From Ruminococcaceae bacterium UBA4871 (GTDB lineage: Bacteria > Bacillota > Clostridia > Oscillospirales > Acutalibacteraceae), in contig DHDR01000006.1 of the NCBI GenBank assembly GCA_002399445.1, forward strand, positions 24,116 to 32,612: DNA of 8,497 nt. Reading direction: 5' to 3'. The notes beneath the pieces were generated by a model. The model did not search any database. It was given only the letters and a program-made list of their open reading frames with translations, and was not told where the DNA came from. Below are positions 1 through 5,122 of this stretch, piece by piece. The first letter of the stretch is position 1. The number at the start of each line of letters is the position of its first letter. Position numbers and translations under genes: made by a program.

Positions 1-80
1 TTATCTTTTTTCATATGACAATTTTATCATATTTTTCGCTTGTGAATACAGTTCCTTACTTTTGTATATTTCCTTGCCAT
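1..80 (-). pseudogene. Frameshifted N-terminus of an IS3-type OrfA transposase subunit (partial)
   Basis: The ATG at 78-80 has AGGAGG (minus strand, 90-95) nine bases upstream and reads MARKYTKVRNC, then stops after 17 codons. From about base 57 leftward the neighbouring frame reads KELYSQAKNMIKLSYEKR, up to a TAA at 1-3. Joining the two gives MARKYTKV-KELYSQAKNMIKLSYEKR, which looks like the start of an IS3-family OrfA with its charged, helical DNA-binding N-terminus. The join needs one extra base near 57, so a one-base deletion has probably inactivated this copy. OrfA normally binds the element's ends and is joined to OrfB by programmed frameshifting, but that site lies much later in the gene. 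Too little is present for a firm family call, and a sequencing error at this base cannot be excluded. Confidence 0.45.
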
Positions 81-81
81 G

Positions 82-130
82 AAAAGGGACCTCCTGTCGT
101 AGTTTAATTCTACAACAGGAGGTCCCTTTT
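82..130. terminator. Bidirectional terminator-like hairpin that also buries the OrfA ribosome site
   Basis: The arms at 82-97 and 115-130 are a perfect 16-bp inverted repeat (AAAAGGGACCTCCTGT). After one mismatch four more pairs follow, around a 7-base loop at 103-109. Both strands carry A4 before and T4 after the stem, as expected of a bidirectional intrinsic terminator. It lies 54 bases beyond the stop of the leftward regulator/83-residue gene pair and would end that transcript. On the minus strand the distal arm contains the AGGAGG of the OrfA start, so any transcript entering from outside would fold the ribosome site away. Confidence 0.7.
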
Positions 131-183
131 ATCACTGTCCGTTTTTTCGGGTATCGTCCAATTTTTCGACCGCGTCTTTTTGC

Positions 184-435
184 TTAATCTTTTTTCCATT
201 CGTAAATTCCGACAATACGTGGGGTAAACTCATGAAAGTAAATATCGCTGTCTTCCGGTGAAACAAGGAAGCGCCCTTTCACACGGTACACGCCGTCTTT
301 ATAAACGGAGTTTGCCGCACGTGCAGAGCCGCAGGCACCGCAGTTTTCGCAGGTTGCCATGTCCGGGTTTTCAAATTCCACCCACACGAGAGATCCTTCC
401 TGACCGGAAAGACTCGATAATTTTTTCCCTTTCAT
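184..435 (-). CDS. Small cysteine-motif protein of unknown function (83 aa)
   Basis: I do not recognise this family. The protein has no signal peptide or membrane segment. It contains CENCGAC at residues 29-35 (Cys29, Cys32, Cys35), a compact three-cysteine cluster of the kind that can bind a metal or take part in redox chemistry. The rest is rich in aromatic and beta-favouring residues (VWVEF, VYRVKGRFLV, IYFHEF, IVGIYEW), suggesting a small beta fold. Start choice is supported by AAGGA with about seven bases before ATG. It follows the LacI-type regulator by 32 nt on the same strand with no terminator between, so the two are probably co-transcribed. The hairpin at 82-130 is the likely end of the transcript. 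A role in sugar sensing is possible only by association. Chance ORF is unlikely given the ribosome site and placement. Confidence 0.7.
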   Translation of the reverse strand: MKGKKLSSLSGQEGSLVWVEFENPDMATCENCGACGSARAANSVYKDGVYRVKGRFLVSPEDSDIYFHEFTPRIVGIYEWKKD

Positions 436-467
436 CTCAAACTTCCTTTCTAAGCCTTATTTTGATT

Positions 468-1487
468 TTACGCATTGTGAACAGTTTGGACACTGCCGCG
501 TTCTACCAGTCGCACCGGAAGATGGATATTCTGCTGTTTCGGCGGGTGGCCCTGCATGATGTCAATCAGGAGCGAAACCGCTTTTTGTCCCTTTTCGGTG
601 GGTGACTGGTGTATGGTTGTGAGCGCTGGCCGAGAATTTTTTGCGAGAATATTGTCGTCAAAGCCGCCCACAGAAAGATCCTCCGGTATTCGTACCCCGT
701 GGTCCTGCAGATAGTTTATGGCAAGCATGGCGTAATAATCGGATGCGAAAAAGGCGGCGGTAAATTCTTGGCGCCTGCTCAGCAGTTCTGCTGGTGCCAA
801 AGCAGGGTCAGAATGGGAACAAGGGATATACCAATTTTCCTGATAAGGGATGTGGTGTTCTTCCAGTGCTGCCTTATATCCTAAAAAACGCTCGAGGTCT
901 ACATCGACCAAGTTGTCGGAAACATAGGCGATTTGCCGATGACCATGCGCAATTAGGTAGGAGGTCATTTCATAGCCGCCTTTTCGGTCCTGCAGGCCAA
1001 TATTTGCGTAATTTTTCCGCTTCCCATCAAAATATGTATCAATAAAAACGATTGGTTTATGGGTGGCTTTTTCAATCCTCGACCAGGAATCTTCATGCAT
1101 GTTGCAGATAATCAAACCATCTACATTCCAAGACAGGGCCAACTCGATCGCTTCATTTTCGTCATTTGTAATGTGGAGCATGCTGTAAAGCTGCCGTTCC
1201 TTGAGTGTGGAGGCAATGGTACCAACCAGTTCCCCATTGAAAGGGTCCTTCAATGCTTCGGCACTGCTGCCTTTTGCAAAGCAAAGAATGATTCCAATAA
1301 TATGGGTTGTGTTGCTGGCCAGATTACGGGCGGTCATGTTTGGAATATAGTGATACTTCTGAAGGACTTGCCTGACTTTTTCAACGGTTACGGCAGATAC
1401 TTCTTTGGTGTTTCCGTGGATTACATTGGAAACAGTAGTCGGGCTTACGCCAATTATTTCCGCCATTTGTTTAATCGTCACCATCAT
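468..1487 (-). CDS. LacI-family transcriptional regulator, probable repressor of the alpha-glucoside operon
   Basis: The protein is 339 residues, the usual LacI-family length. Residues 3-25 (VTIKQMAEIIGVSPTTVSNVIHG) form the helix-turn-helix, and residues 49-59 (IPNMTARNLAS) form the hinge helix with the conserved Leu57. Residues 62 to the end form the sugar-binding periplasmic-type domain, with family-typical stretches such as VDGLIICN, YANIGLQDRKGGYEMTSYLIAHGHRQIAYVS (in part) and LSVGGFDDN. The start has two adjacent Met codons; AAAGGA lies seven bases before the first, and either could be used. It is divergent from the ABC transporter/GH31 genes, whose promoter is flanked by two LacI-type palindromes, so it is very likely their local regulator, relieved by an alpha-glucoside or its derivative. 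A global CcpA role is unlikely given this context. The effector is not deducible from sequence alone. Confidence 0.93.
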   Translation of the reverse strand: MMVTIKQMAEIIGVSPTTVSNVIHGNTKEVSAVTVEKVRQVLQKYHYIPNMTARNLASNTTHIIGIILCFAKGSSAEALKDPFNGELVGTIASTLKERQLYSMLHITNDENEAIELALSWNVDGLIICNMHEDSWSRIEKATHKPIVFIDTYFDGKRKNYANIGLQDRKGGYEMTSYLIAHGHRQIAYVSDNLVDVDLERFLGYKAALEEHHIPYQENWYIPCSHSDPALAPAELLSRRQEFTAAFFASDYYAMLAINYLQDHGVRIPEDLSVGGFDDNILAKNSRPALTTIHQSPTEKGQKAVSLLIDIMQGHPPKQQNIHLPVRLVERGSVQTVHNA

Positions 1488-1526
1488 AGCAAATTCCTTT
1501 CAACACTTTCAATAATACTTTTTTAT

Positions 1527-1555
1527 AGTATAACGTATCTGCTGGGAAAAAACAA
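1527..1555 (-). promoter_or_regulatory. Sigma-A-type promoter of the LacI-family regulator gene
   Basis: On the minus strand TTGTTT (1550-1555) and TATACT (1527-1532) are separated by 17 bp. This places the transcription start near 1520, about 33 bases before the regulator start codon and upstream of its AAAGGA ribosome site. The boxes are each one or two bases from consensus. No copy of the 16-bp operator overlaps this promoter; the nearest centre is about 150 bp away, so autoregulation would need looping. Confidence 0.6.
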
Positions 1556-1560
1556 ATCTT

Positions 1561-1611
1561 ACCCACCTCTGTATGAAAGTGGGTCCGAAAGGTTCCAGCG
1601 GCGGAGGAACC
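1561..1611 (-). other. Two stem-loops followed by a T-tract on the minus strand (possible intrinsic terminator)
   Basis: Read on the minus strand, GGTTCC/GGAACC (1606-1611 with 1591-1596) forms a 6-bp stem with a 9-base loop. Next, ACCCACTTT pairs with GAGGTGGGT (1576-1584 with 1561-1569) as a 9-bp stem including two G-U pairs. That stem is followed by AAGATTTGTTTTTT, giving an intrinsic-terminator layout. The T-tract overlaps the -35 box of the regulator promoter. No gene or convincing promoter feeding it is seen between here and the rightward promoter at 1715, so it may be a leader or antisense transcript terminator, a relic, or chance. Confidence 0.35.
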
Positions 1612-1697
1612 AACCGGAAGAATGATCAGAGAAATAGGATCATTAATTTTAATGAACAATCATTTCTATTAATACAAACAATACAAAAAACAAAAAA

Positions 1698-1713
1698 ACT
1701 TATGCGCAAAAGT
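1698..1713. promoter_or_regulatory. Operator O1 for the LacI-family regulator
   Basis: ACTTATGCGCAAAAGT is a 16-bp palindrome centred on CpG with 7 of 8 base pairs symmetrical, the layout typical of LacI-family operators. It ends one base before the -35 box (1715-1720) of the rightward promoter. It matches O2 at 13 of 16 positions in the same register, and the shared ideal is ACTTTTGCGCAAAAGT. Assignment to the adjacent regulator is inferred from position and symmetry. Confidence 0.72.
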
Positions 1714-1714
1714 A

Positions 1715-1743
1715 TTGCAATTGAAGAGCAGATGATATATAAT
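1715..1743 (+). promoter_or_regulatory. Sigma-A-type promoter of the ABC transporter/GH31 operon
   Basis: TTGCAA (1715-1720) and a perfect TATAAT (1738-1743) are separated by 17 bp, which predicts a start near 1750 and a leader of about 108 nt before the binding-protein gene. It is bracketed by operators O1 just upstream of -35 and O2 about 25-35 bp into the transcript. Repression by occlusion, roadblock or looping is therefore expected. No clear CcpA cre site was found here. Confidence 0.75.
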
Positions 1744-1771
1744 AGCACTATAAAATCAGTAAATATAAAAA

Positions 1772-1787
1772 ACTTTTGCGGAAAAGC
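1772..1787. promoter_or_regulatory. Operator O2 for the LacI-family regulator
   Basis: ACTTTTGCGGAAAAGC is centred on CpG and has 6 of 8 symmetrical pairs. It aligns with O1 without gaps, and 9 bases (ACTTTTGCG) are the exact inverse of CGCAAAAGT in O1. It lies downstream of the predicted transcription start, in the 5' leader. The centre-to-centre distance from O1 is 74 bp, close to seven helical turns. Confidence 0.65.
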
Positions 1788-1857
1788 AATAATACCCCTG
1801 CCTTGCCGCTGTGCTGATTTTTTAATTTTGTTGGGAGGAAAAGGAGATGCTTAAACA

Positions 1858-3183
1858 ATGAAAGGGAAAAAATTGTTGTCCATAGTGATGGCAGGCACGC
1901 TTTGTGCAACGGCACTGGCCGGATGCGGAAGTGATAACTCCAGCACTACATCGGCATCAAAAAATGTCAAACTCAGTATTTTCCAATTTAAAGTGGAGGC
2001 CAAAGATGCATTTCAGAAAGTGATTAATGCGTATGAACAGAAGCATCCGAATGTGAAGATAAACATGGAAACGGTCGGCGGCGGCTCCGACTATAATGCA
2101 GCCCTGAAAACGAAAATGCAGTCGGACCCGCCGACAATCTTTAATATTGGCGGCCCGCAGGATGTGAAAGACTGGAACAGCAAATTAGAGGACCTTTCCG
2201 ATCAGAAGTGGATTTCGCATCTTCCGGCAGATTCTTTGATGGATGTAACGGACGGGAAAAAAGTGCTGGGGATGCCGTTTGATCTGGAAGGCTACGGTTT
2301 TGTCATTAACCGGAAAATGTTTGAGGATGCCGGTGTTTCTTATCAGTCCATGCTTACATACGATGGGATGAAAAAGGGGTTTGACACCCTCAAAGAAAAG
2401 ATTGCCAAAGGGGAAATGAAAGCTAAATATCCACAGCTGGAAGCAGTGATGGCATATCCAGCCAAGGAAACTTGGGTAATTGGCGACCATGATGTCGGTC
2501 CTGCGCTCGCACAGGATTTTAAGAGCGCAAAGGAGGCTTTTCAAGCAAAGGAGCTGCCTTTAAAAGCGGCGAATGCATACAAACAGATGGTCGATTTTCA
2601 GGCCAGCTATACCAAGTATGCAAACGACAAGGGACAGTTGAACTCGATTGATTACAGCCCTTCTCTGGAAGGCGGTCTGGCAATTGAGCGCGTAGCCGCC
2701 ATCCAGCAAGGCAATTGGATTGCCCCGTCCGTGGCGAATGTCGATAACAGCGTGCTGCAGAAACTGGACCTGCTGCCGTATCCGGTTCCGGGATTTTCGG
2801 ATGGGCGCTGGCCGGTGGGAGTGCCGATGTATTGGGCAGTGAACAAAACCGCTGATGCGGAGCAAAAAGCAGCTGCCAAGGATTTCCTCAACTTTATGTA
2901 TCAGTCGGATGAGGGCAAAAAAATCATCATCAATGACGCCAAGTTTGCAGTCGCGTTTGACAACTATGGAAGCCTCCAACCCTCGGATCCGCTGAACAAG
3001 CGTGTGATGCAGGCAGTTAAAGAGAAGAAAACGATGCCCGGCTGGGTCTATGCTGGGGCACCGGCAAGCTGGTCAGGAAAAGTTGCAGGCGCTCATGTAC
3101 AGAAATATTTGAGTGGTCAGGAAAACTGGGATCAGGTTGTCAAGGCCTGCAAAGACCAGTGGAAGTCTATGCGTGCCTCCTAA
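1858..3183 (+). CDS. Sugar ABC transporter substrate-binding lipoprotein (CUT1 family)
   Basis: The 441-residue protein has a lipoprotein signal: Lys-rich start, hydrophobic stretch and lipobox LAGC with the modified Cys at residue 23, followed by a Ser/Thr-rich linker. The mature part has the family 1 solute-binding fold. Signs include VKLSIFQF at the start of the first lobe, a typical helix around AFQKVINAYEQKHPNVKINME, GMPFDLEGYGFVINRKMFEDAG in the middle, and AIQQGNWIAPSV plus AAKDFLNFMYQSDEGKKII near the C-terminal lobe. It would capture an oligosaccharide outside the membrane and deliver it to the two downstream permeases. Substrate is inferred from the linked GH31 enzyme as an alpha-glucoside, perhaps isomaltose-like. 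AAGGAG at 1841-1846 lies 11 bases before ATG. A four-codon ORF at 1847-1861 with its own GGGAGG overlaps the start and may couple translation. Confidence 0.94.
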   Translation: MKGKKLLSIVMAGTLCATALAGCGSDNSSTTSASKNVKLSIFQFKVEAKDAFQKVINAYEQKHPNVKINMETVGGGSDYNAALKTKMQSDPPTIFNIGGPQDVKDWNSKLEDLSDQKWISHLPADSLMDVTDGKKVLGMPFDLEGYGFVINRKMFEDAGVSYQSMLTYDGMKKGFDTLKEKIAKGEMKAKYPQLEAVMAYPAKETWVIGDHDVGPALAQDFKSAKEAFQAKELPLKAANAYKQMVDFQASYTKYANDKGQLNSIDYSPSLEGGLAIERVAAIQQGNWIAPSVANVDNSVLQKLDLLPYPVPGFSDGRWPVGVPMYWAVNKTADAEQKAAAKDFLNFMYQSDEGKKIIINDAKFAVAFDNYGSLQPSDPLNKRVMQAVKEKKTMPGWVYAGAPASWSGKVAGAHVQKYLSGQENWDQVVKACKDQWKSMRAS

Positions 3184-3205
3184 GGATTTGCAACGGCTCC
3201 TGTGC

Positions 3206-3231
3206 CGAATGAATGCATTTCGATTCATTCG
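3206..3231 (+). other. Intercistronic stem-loop between binding-protein and permease genes
   Basis: CGAATGAAT (3206-3214) and ATTCATTCG (3223-3231) form a perfect 9-bp stem with an 8-base loop. It sits in the 85-bp gap after the lipoprotein stop and ends about 22 bases before the permease ribosome site. There is no T-tract, so it is not an obvious terminator. Such stems commonly protect the 3' end of binding-protein mRNA, raising its amount over the membrane components; that role is inferred. Confidence 0.5.
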
Positions 3232-3268
3232 ATAGTTTATGGGATAATGACGGAAAGGGGAATTCCCA

Positions 3269-4132
3269 ATGCGGAAAAGCAAAGCAAGGTTTTGGCTGTT
3301 TCTGGCGCCTGCACTGGCTGCTTTTATATTGATTGTCCTGATTCCCACTCTGATGGGATTCTGGTATGCTTTTACAGACTGGAATGGAATTTCGGAAAAT
3401 GCACGGTTTATTGGTGGGCAAAATTTCATAACGATTTTTCACGATTCGATTTTTCTGCATGCGTTTGGATTTACGGCGTTATTTGCCCTGCTTGCGGTTG
3501 TTTTAGTCAATGCCGTTGGCTTTGCTCTGGCAATGTTTGTGACCCAGAAATTCCCAGGCGCCACGGCCCTGCGAGGAATTTTCTTCATGCCAAACCTGAT
3601 CGGCGGCCTGCTGTTAGGCTTTGCATGGCAGTTCATTTTCACTTCCATTTTTACGGCGATTGCAAAGGCGACCGGTTGGAATTTCTTGCAGGGATGGCTT
3701 TCAGACCCACAGACCGGTTTCTGGGGGCTTTTGATCCTGACCGTCTGGCAGCTTTCTGGTTACATGATGATCATTTATATTGCGCAGATCCAACAGATTC
3801 CCGATTCTATTTTGGAAGCAGCCCGCATGGATGGTGCTGGCGCCGGCAGTATGCTGGTACATATCACGCTGCCACTGATGATGCCGGCTTTTACAATCGG
3901 CCTGTTCATGACCATTTCCAATTCCTTTAAAATGTTTGACCAAAACTTGGCGTTGACGGCCGGCGGGCCGTACCGTTCCACGGAAATGCTTGCGCTGAAT
4001 ATTTATAACACAGCATTTTCGGAAAACCGTCTGGGTGTCGCGCAGGCAAAGGCAATTATTTTTTTAATTGTGGTGGCGGCAATCGGGATTACACAGTTGA
4101 TTCTTACAAAGCGGAAGGAGGTTGAAATGTAA
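3269..4132 (+). CDS. Sugar ABC transporter permease, MalF/UgpA-like
   Basis: This 287-residue integral membrane protein has about six hydrophobic segments (near residues 9-31, 64-91, 102-125, 151-172, 203-220, 259-279). The EAA coupling loop at 183-202 begins EAARMDGAGA and ends TLP; this loop docks on the ABC ATPase. FIGGQNF near 47-53 and LTAGGPYRSTEML near 229-241 are typical of CUT1 MalF-type subunits. The start has AAGGGG eight bases upstream. It is shorter than E. coli MalF, as usual for Gram-positive CUT1 permeases that lack the large extracytoplasmic insert. It forms the translocation pore with the next gene product. Its stop overlaps the next start (TAATG), so the two are translationally coupled. 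The substrate is inferred from context. Confidence 0.94.
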   Translation: MRKSKARFWLFLAPALAAFILIVLIPTLMGFWYAFTDWNGISENARFIGGQNFITIFHDSIFLHAFGFTALFALLAVVLVNAVGFALAMFVTQKFPGATALRGIFFMPNLIGGLLLGFAWQFIFTSIFTAIAKATGWNFLQGWLSDPQTGFWGLLILTVWQLSGYMMIIYIAQIQQIPDSILEAARMDGAGAGSMLVHITLPLMMPAFTIGLFMTISNSFKMFDQNLALTAGGPYRSTEMLALNIYNTAFSENRLGVAQAKAIIFLIVVAAIGITQLILTKRKEVEM

Positions 4133-4998
4133 TGGGAAATGAAGGAATTGTTTCGACAAAGACAGAAATGCATCGGAAAAACATGGTCAAAAAAACGGTG
4201 CTTGTGATTGTCGGGATTGCTCTCGGGTTACTGTTTTTGTTCCCAATTTTCATTCTGCTGCTAAATTCCTTTAAGAATCAGCGGGGAATTTTCCTAAATG
4301 TGCTGGGGCTTCCGGATGCAAAAACCTTTACGCCGGCGAATTATCCGCAGGCGTTTGAGGCACTGGATTATCTGCATTCTTTCATGAATTCACTGCTCAT
4401 TACCGTGATTTCCACGGTGCTGATCCTGCTGGTTTCCGCGATGGCGGCATGGGTGCTGGTGCGTTATAAGACGAAAATGAGTTCGGCAATCTTCATTTTG
4501 TTTGCGGCTGCCATGCTGGTTCCCTTCCAGTGTGTGATGCTGCCTCTGATGAATTTGAGCAGTACCCTGCACATGGTAAACCGGCCTGGTTTGGTGGTAA
4601 TGTACGTTGGCTTCGGTACCAGTATGTCCATCATCATGTTCCACGGATTCATCAAGAACATACCGGAGGAACTGGAAGAAGCGGCCACAATTGACGGCTG
4701 TAATTCCCTTCAGCTCTTTTTCATTATTGTGGTGCCGATGCTTAAAACCATTATGATTACCGTTGCAATTCTGAATGTCATGTGGATTTGGAATGACTAT
4801 CTCCTACCGTCCCTTGTGATTAATAAGCCGGGATGGCAGACGATTCCATTAAAGACATATCTTTTCTTTGGGCAGTTCTCCAAGCGCTGGGATCTCGCAT
4901 CAGCGGGACTGATACTTTGTGTTATCCCAATTGTGGTATTCTACCTTTTCTGCCAGAAGTATATTGTCAAAGGCGTTACAGACGGTGCTATTAAGTAA
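4132..4998 (+). CDS. Sugar ABC transporter permease, MalG/UgpE-like
   Basis: This 288-residue membrane protein has about six hydrophobic segments (near residues 21-45, 83-110, 117-138, 152-175, 205-225, 255-275). The EAA loop at 183-202 begins EAATIDGCNS and ends VVP. FKNQRGIF after the first segment, MNSLLIT near 85, WIWNDYLLPSLVI near 218-230 and the C-terminal YIVKGVTDGAIK are characteristic of MalG-type subunits. The start codon shares one base with the upstream stop; AAGGAGG ten bases before it lies inside the end of the upstream gene. It pairs with the MalF-like subunit in the membrane. No ATPase gene follows, so energy must come from an ATPase encoded elsewhere. Confidence 0.94.
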   Translation: MGNEGIVSTKTEMHRKNMVKKTVLVIVGIALGLLFLFPIFILLLNSFKNQRGIFLNVLGLPDAKTFTPANYPQAFEALDYLHSFMNSLLITVISTVLILLVSAMAAWVLVRYKTKMSSAIFILFAAAMLVPFQCVMLPLMNLSSTLHMVNRPGLVVMYVGFGTSMSIIMFHGFIKNIPEELEEAATIDGCNSLQLFFIIVVPMLKTIMITVAILNVMWIWNDYLLPSLVINKPGWQTIPLKTYLFFGQFSKRWDLASAGLILCVIPIVVFYLFCQKYIVKGVTDGAIK

Positions 4999-5011
4999 AA
5001 TAAAAATCCAA

Positions 5012-5027
5012 CTGCAGTAGACTGCAG
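5012..5027 (+). repeat. Repeated CTGCAG palindromes in the permease-glucosidase gap
   Basis: CTGCAGTAGACTGCAG holds two copies of ACTGCAG in tandem (5011-5017 and 5021-5027). Because each core is palindromic, the pair can also fold as a 6-bp stem with a 4-base loop. It lies just upstream of the larger stem-loop at 5032-5058 and may be part of the same intercistronic structure. Confidence 0.4.
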
Positions 5028-5031
5028 CGGA

Positions 5032-5058
5032 GCCGGATGTGCGCTGTGCACGTCCGGC
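5032..5058 (+). other. GC-rich intercistronic stem-loop, REP-like in form
   Basis: GCCGGATGTGC (5032-5042) pairs with GCACGTCCGGC (5048-5058) as an 11-bp stem with one G-U pair and a GCTGT loop. There is no following T-tract, so readthrough into the glucosidase gene is expected. It occupies the 124-bp gap between the MalG-like gene and the GH31 gene, in which I found no convincing separate promoter. It may stabilise upstream mRNA or partly attenuate the glucosidase. The GCCGGATG head and TCCGGC tail resemble enterobacterial REP units, but that may be coincidence. Confidence 0.5.
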
Positions 5059-5122
5059 CCGTGTGCTTTAAGTCTTGCCAATCAATTCATATTTCGAGTT
5101 CAAAATATAGGAGGATAAAACT

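Larger units (their letters stand above)
1..160 (-). mobile_element. 5' end of an IS3-type insertion sequence (partial, runs off the window start)
   Basis: Read on the minus strand, the segment starting at base 160 begins TGGACGATACCCGAAAAAA. That is a TG-start terminal sequence followed by a CCC-A-tract, as in many IS3/IS150-type ends. About 80 bp inside this end comes a strong Shine-Dalgarno and an ATG opening with MARKYTKV, which resembles the N-terminus of IS3-family OrfA helix-turn-helix proteins. The element extends leftward out of the window, so its other end, target duplication and OrfB cannot be seen. The insertion lies about 23 bp beyond the stop codon of the 83-residue protein gene. 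The family assignment is from remembered resemblance, not a database match; the exact boundary at 160 is inferred from the TG/CA end rule. Confidence 0.5.

Noticed and set aside
418..435. The first 17 bases of the 83-residue gene (ATGAAAGGGAAAAAATT) are identical to the start of the binding-protein gene at 1858.
   Set aside because: Similarity stops right after, upstream sequences differ, and Lys-rich starts with these codons are common; most likely chance.
1269..1285. A CTTTTGCAAAG-like palindrome inside the regulator gene, resembling the operator half-site.
   Set aside because: It lacks the CpG centre and full symmetry and lies in a coding region; probably chance.
1772..1787. Considered whether O2, or O1, is a CcpA cre site.
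   Set aside because: The TGNAANCG core spacing is not met; the two sites match each other far better than the cre consensus.
1573..1854. A 93-codon open frame upstream of the binding-protein gene.
   Set aside because: It runs through the promoter, both operators and the leader, has no ribosome site and a composition unlike a protein; an open frame in AT-rich intergenic DNA.
3202..3930. A 242-codon frame overlapping the MalF-like permease in another frame.
   Set aside because: Cys/His/Arg-rich nonsense typical of an out-of-frame reading of a membrane protein gene; the true frame shows EAA loop and membrane segments.
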